Below the pieces are notes generated by a model, which worked only from the letters and a program-made list of their open reading frames with translations, did no database searches and had not been told where the DNA came from. From Paludibacteraceae bacterium (GTDB lineage Bacteria; Bacteroidota; Bacteroidia; Bacteroidales; Paludibacteraceae): 64,000 nt of DNA. Shown here piece by piece: positions 45,394 to 55,176 of this stretch (the first letter of the stretch is position 1; each line of letters begins with the position of its first letter). Position numbers and translations under genes: made by a program. Location of the stretch: the NCBI GenBank assembly GCA_024401535.1, contig JAKSKX010000002.1:186001-250000 (forward strand). The letters run 5' to 3'.

Positions 45394-46009
45394 TTATTTG
45401 AAGTCTTTTTCTTAATAGTATTTCGTTCTCTTTCTTTCGCATTGCATAGTATTCTTCTTTTCTTAGACCTAATAAATCAGGAGCAAATTGAGAAGAAATA
45501 GCAAGGGAAATATTCAATGACAAAATATCAAAAATCAAAGACAGAAAATCAATTTCATCAACCTCCTTGTTATGTTTAGCTCTATCAAATTCATGAAGAA
45601 GCTGAGAGGCAAGGTATGATATACCAGAAAGCACTTTAATTTTCAACTGCTCTAATCTACTAGGATAAGGAAGTATCTCTCTGAACATAAACAGGGGTAA
45701 GCGAGGCTCCGTTATGACAAAATCAAGATGAACATTCATGATCATGACAATTTTATCTACAAAATTACCATTGTAGTCTTGACTATCCAAAGCCTTAGTT
45801 AAAGAATCCAAGAACTGATTTGCAACACGCTCAATAACTCTCTCGAACAAAGATTCCTTAGTCCTGAAATAGTAATGAAGCATAGCATGATTCACCCCAG
45901 CCTTTTCTGCTATGGCAACGGTACGTGCGCCGGAAAATCCTTTGTTCAAGAACTCGTCCATTGCAGCATTAAGTATAGAATTTTCTGTAATCGATCTCTC
46001 CTCTTTCAT
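45386..46009 (-). CDS. TetR/AcrR family transcriptional regulator
   Basis: The N-terminal helix-turn-helix is typical: SILNAAMDEFLNKGFSGARTVAIAEKAGVNHAMLHYYFRTKESLFERVI (shown in the shorter core VAIAEKAGVNHAMLHYYF). The C-terminal 150 residues form the ligand-binding, dimerising domain. The gene overlaps the start of the activase gene by 8 nt, so both are one operon. A perfect palindrome covers its promoter just upstream, consistent with autorepression; the effector is unknown, perhaps an acyl-CoA or fatty acid. Confidence 0.93.
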   Translation of the reverse strand: MKEERSITENSILNAAMDEFLNKGFSGARTVAIAEKAGVNHAMLHYYFRTKESLFERVIERVANQFLDSLTKALDSQDYNGNFVDKIVMIMNVHLDFVITEPRLPLFMFREILPYPSRLEQLKIKVLSGISYLASQLLHEFDRAKHNKEVDEIDFLSLIFDILSLNISLAISSQFAPDLLGLRKEEYYAMRKKENEILLRKRLQING

Positions 46010-46016
46010 TAGTTAA

Positions 46017-46072
46017 CAAAATTGTTAAACAATTTTGATGCAAAGTAATATAAAAAAAAGGAAAAAAACAAA
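46017..46072 (-). promoter_or_regulatory. TetR promoter with 21-bp palindromic operator
   Basis: A perfect palindrome with 10-bp arms around a single A (CAAAATTGTT-A-AACAATTTTG) lies at 46017-46037, seven nt before the TetR start. Upstream on the same strand are a -7-like TTACTTTG (46041-46048, one mismatch to TAnnTTTG) and a -33 TTTG (46069-46072) with a 20-nt spacer. The operator would cover the transcription start. Confidence 0.75.
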
Positions 46073-46082
46073 TAACGCGCAT

Positions 46083-46119
46083 AAAAAAAAGAGGCTGGAA
46101 CAAAATTCCAACCTCTTTT
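46083..46119 (-). terminator. Terminator of the thrS-infC-rpmI-rplT operon
   Basis: Arms at about 46088-46100 and 46106-46119 (AAAGAGG..TTGGAA type, with a G-U pair), followed on the minus strand by a run of eight T residues, 20 nt after the rplT stop. Confidence 0.85.
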
Positions 46120-46138
46120 AATCCCGTAGTTGCTTAGA

Positions 46139-46489
46139 TTAAGCGTTCTTAACCTTATCTACAACAGCCTTGAATGCCTCTGGCTGATTCATTGCAAGGT
46201 CAGCAAGAACCTTACGATTGATCTCGATACCAGACTTATGAATAGCACCCATCAACTTAGAGTATGACATACCCTCAAGACGAGCAGCAGCATTGATACG
46301 CTGAATCCAAAGTGCACGGAAGTTACGCTTCTTGTTCTTACGATCACGGTAAGCGTAAGTAAGTCCCTTCTCCCATGTGTTCTTTGCTACTGTCCAGACA
46401 TTCTTTCTAGCTCCGTAGTAACCTCTTGTAAGCTTAAGAATTCTCTTTCTCTTTGCTCTTGAAGCAACGTGATTGACCGATCTTGGCAT
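46139..46489 (-). CDS. rplT: 50S ribosomal protein L20
   Basis: A 116-aa protein with the L20 signature: [40 protein letters not shown] and [20 protein letters not shown]. It is an early 23S rRNA-binding assembly protein; in other bacteria it also regulates its own operon. It is separated from rpmI by an unusually long 175-nt spacer with an attenuator-like hairpin. Confidence 0.98.
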   Translation of the reverse strand: MPRSVNHVASRAKRKRILKLTRGYYGARKNVWTVAKNTWEKGLTYAYRDRKNKKRNFRALWIQRINAAARLEGMSYSKLMGAIHKSGIEINRKVLADLAMNQPEAFKAVVDKVKNA

Positions 46490-46581
46490 TGTTTTGTTTC
46501 CTTTGTGAGTGTTAGCGTCTCGTTAGAGATCTTTAGTTTTTAGCTACGCACTCTGTTAATAAAAAACTGAAATTAAAAAAT

Positions 46582-46599
46582 TAACTCTCAAATGAGTTA
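46582..46599 (-). promoter_or_regulatory. Attenuator-like hairpin between rpmI and rplT
   Basis: On the minus strand, TAACTC and GAGTTA pair around a 6-nt loop and are followed directly by AATTTTTTAATTT (46570-46581). This is a weak intrinsic-terminator shape inside the ribosomal-protein operon, in the 175-nt spacer before rplT. Confidence 0.45.
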
Positions 46600-46664
46600 C
46601 CTGAAAGACTGTCGCCTTCTTCAACCTTGACCACACAAAAAAAGTCGCGGCCAAAAGCTGAATA

Positions 46665-46862
46665 CTAACGAAGGTTAAGCAAGTCTCTTACCTCCTTCAT
46701 GTCGCAAGATGCAACAATAGCGTCGTGAGTCAATGCAGCCTTCTGCTTCTTAGTCTTCTTAGTCAAAATGTGACGCTTGAAAGCGTGCTTTCTTTTGATC
46801 TTTCCTGATCCGGTAAGAAGAAATCTTTTTTTGGCACCGGAATTAGTTTTAACTTTTGGCAT
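46665..46862 (-). CDS. rpmI: 50S ribosomal protein L35
   Basis: A 65-aa basic protein with [20 protein letters not shown] and [21 protein letters not shown], the L35 pattern. It lies 39 nt after infC and, with rplT, forms the conserved infC-rpmI-rplT operon. Confidence 0.98.
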   Translation of the reverse strand: MPKVKTNSGAKKRFLLTGSGKIKRKHAFKRHILTKKTKKQKAALTHDAIVASCDMKEVRDLLNLR

Positions 46863-46901
46863 TTGTTAAATTTTTAATTTATTGAAAATATGTTACCAAT
46901 A

Positions 46902-47540
46902 TTATTTGGTCTTTTTCTTAGGTGACATTAGAAGAATCATGCGCTTACCTTCAAGCAAAGGCATCTGGTCAACCTTACCATACTCTTCCAAGTCATTTGC
47001 GAACTTAAGCAATAGCACCTCACCCTGCTCCTTGAAAAGGATTGAACGACCCTTGAAGAATACAAAAGCCTTCAGTTTGGCACCCTCCTTCAAGAACTCG
47101 ATGGCATGACGAAGTTTAAACTCATAGTCATGATCATCAGTCTGAGGACCGAATCTAATTTCCTTGACAACTACCTTGACCTGCTTAGCCTTTAGCTCCT
47201 TGTCACGTTTCTTCTGCTGATATAGGAACTTCTGGTAGTCAATAACACGACATACAGGCGGCTCAGCATTTGGAGAAATCTCCACCAAATCCAAATTCTG
47301 CTCGTCAGCAATCTGAATAGCCTTCTCAATTGAGTAAACACCCTGCTCGACATTTTCTCCGACAAGTCTTACTTCCTTGCATCGAATCTTATCGTTGATT
47401 CTGTGAGCCATCTCTTTCTGAGCAGGCTTAGAATCACGAGGTGAATTTCCCTGCGCACCATTACGGTTTGCATTCTCGCCATTTCCATTAGCATTGTTAT
47501 TATTAGGAAATGGTTTCTTGTTAAATGGTTGAGTTCCGAT
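46902..47540 (-). CDS. infC: Translation initiation factor IF-3 (non-AUG start ATC)
   Basis: The conserved IF-3 body begins at [20 protein letters not shown] and contains [22 protein letters not shown] and [13 protein letters not shown], ending in the C-terminal ribosome-binding domain. The first ATG in frame is at 47411, but the frame stays open for 43 more codons upstream to an ATC at 47540. A perfect Shine-Dalgarno AAGGAGGA sits 7 nt before that ATC. IF-3 genes in many bacteria use rare start codons so that IF-3 can repress its own synthesis, so ATC is taken as the start (212 aa). The extension is Asn-rich. It is in operon with thrS upstream and rpmI downstream. Confidence 0.8.
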   Translation of the reverse strand: MGTQPFNKKPFPNNNNANGNGENANRNGAQGNSPRDSKPAQKEMAHRINDKIRCKEVRLVGENVEQGVYSIEKAIQIADEQNLDLVEISPNAEPPVCRVIDYQKFLYQQKKRDKELKAKQVKVVVKEIRFGPQTDDHDYEFKLRHAIEFLKEGAKLKAFVFFKGRSILFKEQGEVLLLKFANDLEEYGKVDQMPLLEGKRMILLMSPKKKTK

Positions 47541-47555
47541 AGTCGTATCCTCCTT
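47538..47555 (-). promoter_or_regulatory. Strong Shine-Dalgarno and ATC start of infC
   Basis: The sequence AAGGAGGA is at 47548-47555 on the minus strand and the ATC codon at 47538-47540. Strong Shine-Dalgarno sequences are rare in Bacteroidota, so its presence here marks this as the true start site. Confidence 0.75.
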
Positions 47556-47605
47556 AAAAATTAGTACTTAAAACCTAAATTCTTGCTTACTAAATCCGCT
47601 TGAAA

Positions 47606-49546
47606 TTAGAATTCGCTCATCATTTGAGCAACCTCAGCATTCAAATCGTCGGCAAATTTAGTAAATTTTATTGAACCTTGGTCACCTTCTCCCTGTTTTC
47701 TTACAGAAACTTCATCATTTTCTGCTTCTTTTTCACCGACAATAAGCATATATGGGATATGCTTAATCTCGTTGTCACGGATTTTGCGACCAATCTTCTC
47801 GTTTCTATCATCCACGACAGCACGCACTTCCTTGCTTTCAAGATAAGCCTGAACCTTGCGTGCATAATCGTTATACTTCTCGCTGATTGGCAAGATAGCA
47901 ACCTGGTCAGGAGTCAACCACAATGGGAACTTACCTGCAGTATGCTCGATCAACACAGCAACGAATCTCTCCATAGAACCGAAAGGAGCACGGTGAATCA
48001 TTACTGGTCTATGCTTTTGGTTGTCCTCTCCGACATACTCAAGATCGAATCTCTCTGGCAAGTTGTAGTCAACCTGAATTGTACCAAGCTGCCAACGGCG
48101 TCCAAGAGCGTCCTTAACCATGAAGTCAAGCTTTGGACCATAGAATGCAGCCTCGCCATACTCAACTCTTGCAGGCATTCCTTTTTCCTTGCAAGCCTCG
48201 ATAATTGCAGCCTCAGCTTTTGCCCAATTCTCCTCTGAACCAACATATTTCTCGTGGTCGTTAGGATCACGAAGGGAAATCTGTGCCTCAAAATTCTCGA
48301 AATTCAAAGCCTTGAAGATAATTCCGATGATGTCCATTACACGCATGAACTCCTCCTTAACCTGGTCAGGACGAACGAACAAGTGCGCATCATCTTGAGT
48401 AAATGAACGTACACGAGTCAAACCGTGAAGCTCTCCGCTCTGCTCATATCTATATACAGTACCGAACTCTGCAAGACGCAAAGGTAGGTCTCTGTAGGAA
48501 CGAGGCTGGTACTTGAATATCATACAGTGATGAGGGCAGTTCATTGGCTTTAGCAAGTAAATCTCGCCCTCCTCTGGAGTCTGGATTGGCTGGAACGAAT
48601 CCTTACCATAGTGATCCCAGTGTCCTGAAGTGACATACAAGTTCTTGTTTCCGATATGTGGAGTGATTACCTGCTGGTAACCGAACTTCTTCTGAATCTT
48701 CTTTAGCATCTCCTCCAAGCGAAGGCGAAGAGCTGTACCCTTTGGCAACCACATAGGAAGGCCCTTACCTACCATGTCAGTGAACATGAATAGCTCCATC
48801 TCCTTACCAATCTTTCGGTGGTCACGCTTCTTAGCCTCCTCTAGAAGTTCAAGATACTCGTCAAGCATCTTCTTCTTTGGATAAGAAATAGCGTAAAGAC
48901 GAGTAAGCTGCTTTCTCTTCTCATCTCCTCTCCAATATGCACCGGCAAGAGACAAAATCTTTACAGCCTTTATAGGAGACACATCCTTCAAGTGAGGTCC
49001 ACGACATAGGTCAGTGAACGAACCCTGCTCGTAAAGAGTTATTTTTCCATCCTCAAGCTCGCTGATTAGCTCAGTCTTGTAAACCTCGCCTCTCTCCTCG
49101 AACATCTTCAAAGCATCTGCCTTAGAAATATCCTTGCGAGTTAAAGTCTGCTTAGTTGCAACAATCTCCATCATCTTCTTCTCGATAGCTGCGAAGTCAG
49201 ACTCCTTTAGGACATCAGTACCAAAATCTATATCGTAGTAAAAACCATTCTCGATAGCAGGTCCGATACCGAACTTTGCGTTTGGATACAACATTTGGAT
49301 AGCCTGAGCCATAAGGTGCGCAGAAGTATGCCAGAATGTGTGCTTACCCTGCTCGTCCTCGAACTTATAGAAGTTCACAGTACAATCCTCGTTGATAGGT
49401 CTGTTCAAATCACGAGTTTCACCATTTACTCCCACAGAAAGCACGTCCTGTGCCAATCTCTGTGAAATGCTCTCTGCTACCTGATAACCTGTTACGCCCG
49501 ACTCATACTCACGGACTGAACCATCAGGGAATGTAATCTTAATCAT
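47606..49546 (-). CDS. thrS: Threonyl-tRNA synthetase
   Basis: The protein starts with a TGS domain ([24 protein letters not shown]), followed by the editing domain with [12 protein letters not shown]. The class II catalytic core contains [11 protein letters not shown], the family motifs [32 protein letters not shown] and [11 protein letters not shown]. It attaches threonine to tRNA-Thr. An upstream in-frame ATG at 49570 would add eight residues not matching the family; 49546 is preferred. It heads the thrS-infC-rpmI-rplT operon, with a clear promoter upstream. Confidence 0.96.
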   Translation of the reverse strand: MIKITFPDGSVREYESGVTGYQVAESISQRLAQDVLSVGVNGETRDLNRPINEDCTVNFYKFEDEQGKHTFWHTSAHLMAQAIQMLYPNAKFGIGPAIENGFYYDIDFGTDVLKESDFAAIEKKMMEIVATKQTLTRKDISKADALKMFEERGEVYKTELISELEDGKITLYEQGSFTDLCRGPHLKDVSPIKAVKILSLAGAYWRGDEKRKQLTRLYAISYPKKKMLDEYLELLEEAKKRDHRKIGKEMELFMFTDMVGKGLPMWLPKGTALRLRLEEMLKKIQKKFGYQQVITPHIGNKNLYVTSGHWDHYGKDSFQPIQTPEEGEIYLLKPMNCPHHCMIFKYQPRSYRDLPLRLAEFGTVYRYEQSGELHGLTRVRSFTQDDAHLFVRPDQVKEEFMRVMDIIGIIFKALNFENFEAQISLRDPNDHEKYVGSEENWAKAEAAIIEACKEKGMPARVEYGEAAFYGPKLDFMVKDALGRRWQLGTIQVDYNLPERFDLEYVGEDNQKHRPVMIHRAPFGSMERFVAVLIEHTAGKFPLWLTPDQVAILPISEKYNDYARKVQAYLESKEVRAVVDDRNEKIGRKIRDNEIKHIPYMLIVGEKEAENDEVSVRKQGEGDQGSIKFTKFADDLNAEVAQMMSEF

Positions 49547-49632
49547 CTTTTCTTTCTCATTTATAGCCACTTACAAACGCGGCAGTTAAATAAATTCACC
49601 TTGGTTACATTAGCTTGCACGTAACCGAGTTG

Positions 49633-49663
49633 CAAAATTAACATTTATTTTACTACTAGCAAA
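49633..49663 (-). promoter_or_regulatory. Bacteroidota promoter of thrS operon
   Basis: -33 element TTTG (49660-49663), 19-nt spacer, -7 element TAATTTTG (49633-49640) on the minus strand, an exact match to TTTG-N19-TAnnTTTG. It lies about 90 nt before the thrS start. Confidence 0.8.
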
Positions 49664-49735
49664 TTTTATGAAGAAAAAGAATTGGCAAACCTTAACTTTT
49701 AACAAATAACAATCTTATACTTAGAAAATATAGAA

Positions 49736-49763
49736 AGGAGAGAACGCTCACGCACCCTCTCCT
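49736..49763 (-). terminator. Terminator of the papain-like protease gene
   Basis: Arms AGGAGAG (49736-49742) and CTCTCCT (49757-49763), 14-nt loop, followed on the minus strand by a T-rich run. Confidence 0.75.
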
Positions 49764-49792
49764 ATACTATATAATATAATGCAAATATACTA

Positions 49793-51286
49793 TTACTTGC
49801 CTAGCTCTTTTGCAAGACGGTGGAACAACTCCACACCATGATAGTCGCCCAAGATCTTGCCAGACAAATCCTCATGCAAAGCGTAGGTCTGGCCGCCAAT
49901 CTCTCCGTCAAGAATTTCGAAAGGCTTAGAATCAGCACCTGTAATGAAAGCAAAGTTTGAAGTCAAATCCTCATCCTTGATCTCGTCCTTTGCATCAAGA
50001 GACAAGTACATGTAATAGTCACCAGAAACAGCATAACCATCATTGTCAACTGCAGGGATAGAATATGTGATAGAGAATGACTTCTCTTCGCCTGAATTCA
50101 GAACGCCGGCTGCTGTCTCTTTAGAAAGCACAGCCTTCTCATGGAAGTGCTTCTTTCTGTAAAGAACCAATGCAACATTGCACTCCTCAAGGTCAACCGA
50201 CTGACTTCCCACATTCTTGATGTCAAATTTCAATGTACGAGTTCCATCAGCATTCTGCTTGTCAGACTTTACTGTTAGAGCCAAGTCATTACCGGAACCA
50301 GCACGCAAAGTTGAACCAATACCACCACTATAATGATTTGGATCATTCGAAGCCGACCAAACGCCGAATGCAAAATTCTTTACAAAGAAATCATAATCAA
50401 CCCAGATATAACCATTGTCACCCCAATCGGAAGCACCCCAAGAGTTCTGTAATCTGAACGCACCCTTGGAATCATCATAGCCAACAACCATCATTGCATG
50501 GTAGGCATGCTGACCTCCATTATATGACTCCGGATCATCAACGGTTATCTTGTTCGAGTTATTCCAACGCATGAATCTCTCTCCTAGCTTCGCTCCTACA
50601 ACAAGAGGACCTTGATTCAAATGATACTTGATATTCCTAGCAGACATTCCATATGCGCTCTTACCACTTAACTCAGAAGTATAAGCGACAAGACGATAGT
50701 CACCAAGCTTGTTATTCAAATTACCCATTCCAGATGCAGACGCATTACAATCCATCTTTTGGTTTGTGAACGGCTTTTTATCCATAGTCTCAACGCCATA
50801 GCTCATCATAACCTTGAATGCAGGGTCAAAGCTTGATCCACCACAGTTTCTTGAGGCACCTCCATTTGTATTGTTATACATCAAATGCCAAAGTGCAATC
50901 GGAGATGTTTGATTAGCAGCTGAGCTTGCAGAAGAAATCTTTCCATCGATGCGATTAAGCGTAGTCTTCAATCCATAACCAGTAGCCCAAGCAACACAAG
51001 TTCCGTACTGACCCTGGTTACCAATAGGTGGTGCATAACTAACCCAAGACCTTGACGATGGCAATTTTTGTGTATCATCATTTGTGAAATCATCGTCAGT
51101 ATTTTCGTCAGCTACATCCTCTTGGTTAGGGTCATAACCCATCATACCAACCAGCTGGTCAATAATATCGAAAATCAATGCAGCTGTATCCTCGTCGCAT
51201 GAAGTATGCAATGCCAGAGGAGAAGCCATCACGGCAGCAATACCTAGCTTGCAGCCTGTCTTTTTTATAAAATTCCCAATCTTCAT
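49793..51286 (-). CDS. Papain-like (C1 family) cysteine protease, envelope-associated
   Basis: The 497-aa protein has an N-terminal export signal ending near LHTSCDED, a weak lipobox. The C1 peptidase core has all catalytic residues: Gln and Cys in NQGQYGTCVAWATG, His in GGQHAYHAMMVVGYDD and Asn in LQNSWGASDWGDNGYIWVDY. About 130 residues of beta-rich C-terminal domain follow. It is encoded 35 nt after a pentapeptide-repeat lipoprotein in the same direction. The role could be peptide degradation, toxin-like activity or host-protein processing; nothing in the sequence decides. Confidence 0.87.
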   Translation of the reverse strand: MKIGNFIKKTGCKLGIAAVMASPLALHTSCDEDTAALIFDIIDQLVGMMGYDPNQEDVADENTDDDFTNDDTQKLPSSRSWVSYAPPIGNQGQYGTCVAWATGYGLKTTLNRIDGKISSASSAANQTSPIALWHLMYNNTNGGASRNCGGSSFDPAFKVMMSYGVETMDKKPFTNQKMDCNASASGMGNLNNKLGDYRLVAYTSELSGKSAYGMSARNIKYHLNQGPLVVGAKLGERFMRWNNSNKITVDDPESYNGGQHAYHAMMVVGYDDSKGAFRLQNSWGASDWGDNGYIWVDYDFFVKNFAFGVWSASNDPNHYSGGIGSTLRAGSGNDLALTVKSDKQNADGTRTLKFDIKNVGSQSVDLEECNVALVLYRKKHFHEKAVLSKETAAGVLNSGEEKSFSITYSIPAVDNDGYAVSGDYYMYLSLDAKDEIKDEDLTSNFAFITGADSKPFEILDGEIGGQTYALHEDLSGKILGDYHGVELFHRLAKELGK

Positions 51287-51321
51287 ATCTTCAAAACCCT
51301 TTTAATAACGTATAATTAATG

Positions 51322-52374
51322 TTATTCCTCAACCAATGGATCACGATCTACGTCGCAAGCCACACCGGAACCGGAGTTTCCATTTAGCAATATCAAAGCC
51401 TTAGCCTTTTCACAGAAGTCAATGTCTTCCTGTCGGATAACCTTATAAATCATCTTCTCCTTAGGAGCCTCTCCCATACTTGAACCTACGAACTCGGGAC
51501 TAGTAAGGAACACGCTGTTTGTCAGGTCAACTGTATTGAACGAGCAGTCATTAAACTTTGCTCCTGCAATGAATATACAGTTGCTCAAGTCAGCAACATT
51601 CATAACCTTAGAGTGACAAACACTTGCAGTCGCCAAAAACTTTGAATACGACATGTTTATCTCTACACCAAGGTCGGCATAGTTTGCCATGAAAGCGCCT
51701 CGCAAAGTCATATCCGAAATCTGGGTTTCTCCGGTCACGACTATATTGTTCAAATTTAGGTTTCCTGCAGTTAAGGACTGAAGTCTCAATCCGTTATAGA
51801 ACTTACCGTCCAGTAACGAGACTGTACCAGAGGCACGAGCGGCAGCCATAGAGAACGAGGACTCACAAACTATCTCATAAAACCTGTTGTGTTCGCCTCT
51901 CATCGTAATCATATCGAACCTTGTGTCTCCTCGGAAAATAGACTTGGTGAAGTCAACATTATCCACGAACAATGAACGCGTGAAGTCAATATCGCTACGG
52001 AAATCACATGCGGTAAAGGTAACCGGACGACGGAAGTTCGTGACACATACAACATTAGACTTTATCTTGCTCTTTGCATTGACTTTTCCGATAAATGTAC
52101 AATTAAAGAAATATAGGGGAACATCCACATCTACGGCAGCCGACGTTCCTGAAGTGATATACATATCACCGACTTTCGAGAAGTCCAAATCATCGAATAT
52201 TATAGCGTTGGCAACCTGTACAGGCTTGCCCTTCTTTATCATCTTAATAATATCCGACGCATAAAGTTCCTTTGTTGAATTGTCATCCTTACTCTGGACA
52301 TTTCCACAAGACAACAATGTCAAGACCAAGAAAAAAAACAACGAAAGTATTCCTTTATTTTTTAACAAATTCAT
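51322..52374 (-). CDS. Pentapeptide-repeat lipoprotein
   Basis: A lipoprotein signal with lipobox LLSC (Cys23) precedes a body of pentapeptide-like A(D/N)LXX repeats, for example CDFRSDIDFTRSLFVDNVDF and ADLSNCIFIAGAKFNDCSF. Such repeats form a right-handed beta-helix. The C-terminal 50 residues form a non-repeat tail. The family has no single function. It is upstream of the C1 protease and likely co-transcribed, so the two may form a surface-exposed pair. A TATTTTTG -7-like box lies at 52406-52413. Confidence 0.8.
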   Translation of the reverse strand: MNLLKNKGILSLFFFLVLTLLSCGNVQSKDDNSTKELYASDIIKMIKKGKPVQVANAIIFDDLDFSKVGDMYITSGTSAAVDVDVPLYFFNCTFIGKVNAKSKIKSNVVCVTNFRRPVTFTACDFRSDIDFTRSLFVDNVDFTKSIFRGDTRFDMITMRGEHNRFYEIVCESSFSMAAARASGTVSLLDGKFYNGLRLQSLTAGNLNLNNIVVTGETQISDMTLRGAFMANYADLGVEINMSYSKFLATASVCHSKVMNVADLSNCIFIAGAKFNDCSFNTVDLTNSVFLTSPEFVGSSMGEAPKEKMIYKVIRQEDIDFCEKAKALILLNGNSGSGVACDVDRDPLVEE

Positions 52375-52687
52375 AACACACCTATTATCAATGATAAAAA
52401 CACCACAAAAATACTATTTATTATTGACACATGAGTCATTAACCATACAAAAATTCAACAAACGTACATTTTTACACTTTTATCAAGCATCAAAAGACAA
52501 AAACAAAAACAACCAAAGGCAAAAGGAACTGACATTTACTACTAGTAAGACGATTCACAAAAACATGCTGACTAATTAAGGCTTCACAAAAAAGGGACAG
52601 AACTATTTCACAAGGGAATGATTTGGTGCAAAAAGACAAAAAAAGGCCGCCCATTTGAGCGACCTTAATTTTTATCAAAACTACGGA
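52375..52687. other. Intergenic region between maeB and the pentapeptide gene
   Basis: No gene is seen. It contains the maeB terminator (52643-52666) and a partial palindrome TGACACATGAGTCA near 52425-52438. Confidence 0.55.
52643..52666 (-). terminator. Terminator of maeB
   Basis: 10-bp stem (AAGGTCGCTC/GGGCGGCCTT with G-U pairs) and a 4-nt loop, followed by seven T residues on the minus strand. Confidence 0.85.
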
Positions 52688-54955
52688 TTAACCGTTGATC
52701 TGAGCGTCAATAACAGCAATAGTTGCGATATTAAGGATATCACGAACTGTGCTCTCAGTCTCAAGAACGTGGATAGGCTTCTTCAATCCCATCTGAACTG
52801 GACCAACATTCTCTGCCATACCCATTGAAAGCAATGCCTTGTAAGTAATGTTTGCAGAGTTAAGGTTAGGGAATACGAATGTATTGACATCGCGGCCCTT
52901 TAGCTTGTTGAAAGGATACTTCTCATCACGAAGGTTCTTGTCAACAGCGAAGTTGAACTGCATCTCACCGTCAACCAATACATCTGGATGCTCAGCGTGA
53001 AGCTTCTCTACAGCCTCGTGAACCAATGTAGGAGAACCTGTGTTGTCAGCACCGAAGTTGCTGTAAGAAAGCATTGCGATTACTGGATCAACATCAAAGA
53101 TCTTAACACTCTGGTTAGTAAGAACTGTGATCTCCTCAAGAGTCTGAGCTGATGGATGGTTGTTAACCAAAGTGTCAGCCATAAAGAATGTACCCTTAGG
53201 AGTATTGATGATATTTAGAGCAGCGATATGGTCAATTCCGTCACGAGTACCAACAATCTCAAGAGCTGGCTTAACAGCCTCTGTGTACTTAGTGTAAACA
53301 CCTGTAAGCATTGCGTCTGCATCACCCTTCTCTACCATCATAGTAGCGAAATAGTTGCGGTTGAACATCAATTCTAGACTCTCTGCATAAGTGTAGCCCT
53401 TGCGAGCGTTCTTCTCTGCCAAGTACTTAGCGTAAGCCTCACGACGAGAAGCCTCGCGGTCAGAACGGTTGTTAACGATTTCAATGCCGTCGATATTGAT
53501 TCCGTTCTCTGTAGCGATCTTGCAGATATTCTCCTCATTACCAACAAGAACAGGAATGCAGATACCATCCTTCTTTGCGATAGATGCAGCAGTAAGAACA
53601 TTAACATTGTTAGGCTCAGAGAATACGACACGCTTTGGATCCTTGCGAGCACGAACACGAAGACCGTCAATTAGCTTGTTGTTCAAGCCCATACGGTGAC
53701 GAAGCTGCTCCTTGTAAGCATCCCAGTCTGTAATCTGACGACGAGCAACACCACTCTCCATAGCAGCCTTAGCAACAGCAGGAGCAACAGTCTCAAGAAG
53801 TCTTGGATCAAGAGCAGTTGGAATCAAATACTCCTTACCGAAAGACATAGACTTACCACCGTATGCCTTGCTTACGATCTCTGGAACTGGCTGCTTAGCC
53901 AAGTCAGCAAGAGCGCGGACAGCAGCAAGCTTCATCTCCTCGTTGATAGCCTTTGCGTGAGTATCAAGGGCACCACGGAAGATGTAAGGGAAACCAAGTA
54001 CGTTGTTGATCTGGTTAGGATAATCCGAACGACCTGTTCCGAAAATGATATCTGGACGAGATGCCATAGCATCATCGTATGTAATCTCTGGATTTGGATT
54101 AGCAAGGGCAAACACGATAGGGTTCTTAGCCATCGAGCGAACCATATCCTGCGACAATACGTTACCCTTAGACAAACCTAGGAATACATCAGCGTCCTTA
54201 ACAGCCTCAGCCAAAGTATTGATGTCGCGGTCAGTCTTGAACTCCTCCTTGCGTGGGTTAAGATCTGTTCTCTTGGAGTTGATAACACCCTTAGAGTCGC
54301 ACATCACGATGTTCTTCTTCTGTGCACCTAGAGCAACATAAAGACGAGTACAAGAGTTAGCAGCGGCACCTGCACCGTTAACTACGATCTTTGCGTCCTC
54401 AATCTTCTTGCCAGCAACCTCAAGAGCGCTCAAAAGAGCAGCAGAAGAGATGATAGCAGTACCGTGCTGGTCATCGTGCATCAATGGAATATCAAGTTCA
54501 GCCTTTAGTCTGTCCTCTATCTCGAAACACTCAGGAGCCTTGATATCCTCTAGGTTGATACCTCCGAAAGTTGGAGCGATAGCCTTAACAGTCTCACAGA
54601 ACTTGTCAATGTTCTTCTCGTTAACCTCGATATCGAAAACATCTACGTCAGCGAAAATCTTGAACAATAGACCCTTACCCTCCATAACTGGCTTACCAGC
54701 TACAGCGCCTATATCACCAAGACCAAGAACTGCAGTACCGTTAGAAATAACAGCAACAAGGTTACCCTTAGCAGTATAATCGTAAGCAGCCTCAGGATTC
54801 TTCTCAATCTCAAGACATGGCTCAGCAACACCTGGCGAATAAGCCAAAGAAAGATCTCTCTGAGTTGCAGTTGGCTTTGTAGGAACTACCTGTACCTTAC
54901 CTGGGCGTCCCTCTGCGTGATACTTAAGTGCATCACTCAACTTTTTATCATCCAT
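52688..54955 (-). CDS. maeB: NADP-dependent malic enzyme with phosphotransacetylase-like domain
   Basis: A 755-aa protein in two parts. The N-terminal malic enzyme domain (about 1-420) has [34 protein letters not shown] and the [15 protein letters not shown] dinucleotide site. The C-terminal domain (about 430-755) resembles phosphotransacetylase but is usually regulatory, binding acetyl-CoA. It converts malate to pyruvate with NADPH formation. It lies downstream of ddh and gdhA on the same strand, separated by terminators and a long inverted repeat. Confidence 0.96.
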   Translation of the reverse strand: MDDKKLSDALKYHAEGRPGKVQVVPTKPTATQRDLSLAYSPGVAEPCLEIEKNPEAAYDYTAKGNLVAVISNGTAVLGLGDIGAVAGKPVMEGKGLLFKIFADVDVFDIEVNEKNIDKFCETVKAIAPTFGGINLEDIKAPECFEIEDRLKAELDIPLMHDDQHGTAIISSAALLSALEVAGKKIEDAKIVVNGAGAAANSCTRLYVALGAQKKNIVMCDSKGVINSKRTDLNPRKEEFKTDRDINTLAEAVKDADVFLGLSKGNVLSQDMVRSMAKNPIVFALANPNPEITYDDAMASRPDIIFGTGRSDYPNQINNVLGFPYIFRGALDTHAKAINEEMKLAAVRALADLAKQPVPEIVSKAYGGKSMSFGKEYLIPTALDPRLLETVAPAVAKAAMESGVARRQITDWDAYKEQLRHRMGLNNKLIDGLRVRARKDPKRVVFSEPNNVNVLTAASIAKKDGICIPVLVGNEENICKIATENGINIDGIEIVNNRSDREASRREAYAKYLAEKNARKGYTYAESLELMFNRNYFATMMVEKGDADAMLTGVYTKYTEAVKPALEIVGTRDGIDHIAALNIINTPKGTFFMADTLVNNHPSAQTLEEITVLTNQSVKIFDVDPVIAMLSYSNFGADNTGSPTLVHEAVEKLHAEHPDVLVDGEMQFNFAVDKNLRDEKYPFNKLKGRDVNTFVFPNLNSANITYKALLSMGMAENVGPVQMGLKKPIHVLETESTVRDILNIATIAVIDAQING

Positions 54956-55051
54956 TGTAATTAGAATTTATCTTATTTCCAAAAATCATTATTTACTGTA
55001 AAATCCAGTGCAAAAGTACATAAAATTCTCGACTTAAAGCACTGATTATTA

Positions 55052-55120
55052 CAAATAGCCACTTTTATCCTGTAAAAATCTATAAATTATTCGTGTTTAC
55101 ATGATAAAAGTGGCTATTTG
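55052..55120. repeat. 25-bp inverted repeat upstream of maeB
   Basis: Arms at 55052-55076 and 55096-55120 match in 24 of 25 positions around a 19-nt loop. The repeat lies between the ddh terminator and the maeB promoter region and is far longer than any terminator stem here. It may be a mobile-element relic, a regulator site or an insulating hairpin. Confidence 0.85.
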
Positions 55121-55130
55121 ATATATATAA

Positions 55131-55160
55131 AGGAGGTGACCTCTAAAAAGTCACCGCCCT
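55131..55160 (-). terminator. Terminator of ddh
   Basis: 10-11-bp arms (55131-55140, 55150-55160) with G-U pairs and a 9-nt loop; the following T-run is modest (TTTATATATATC). Confidence 0.65.
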
Positions 55161-55176
55161 ATTTTATATACTTGTA

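Noticed and set aside
47678..48238. 186-codon open frame antisense to thrS
   Set aside because: Antisense shadow of a certain gene, Cys/Leu/Ser-rich, no domain.
53696..54181. 161-codon open frame antisense to maeB
   Set aside because: Antisense shadow; sequence not protein-like.
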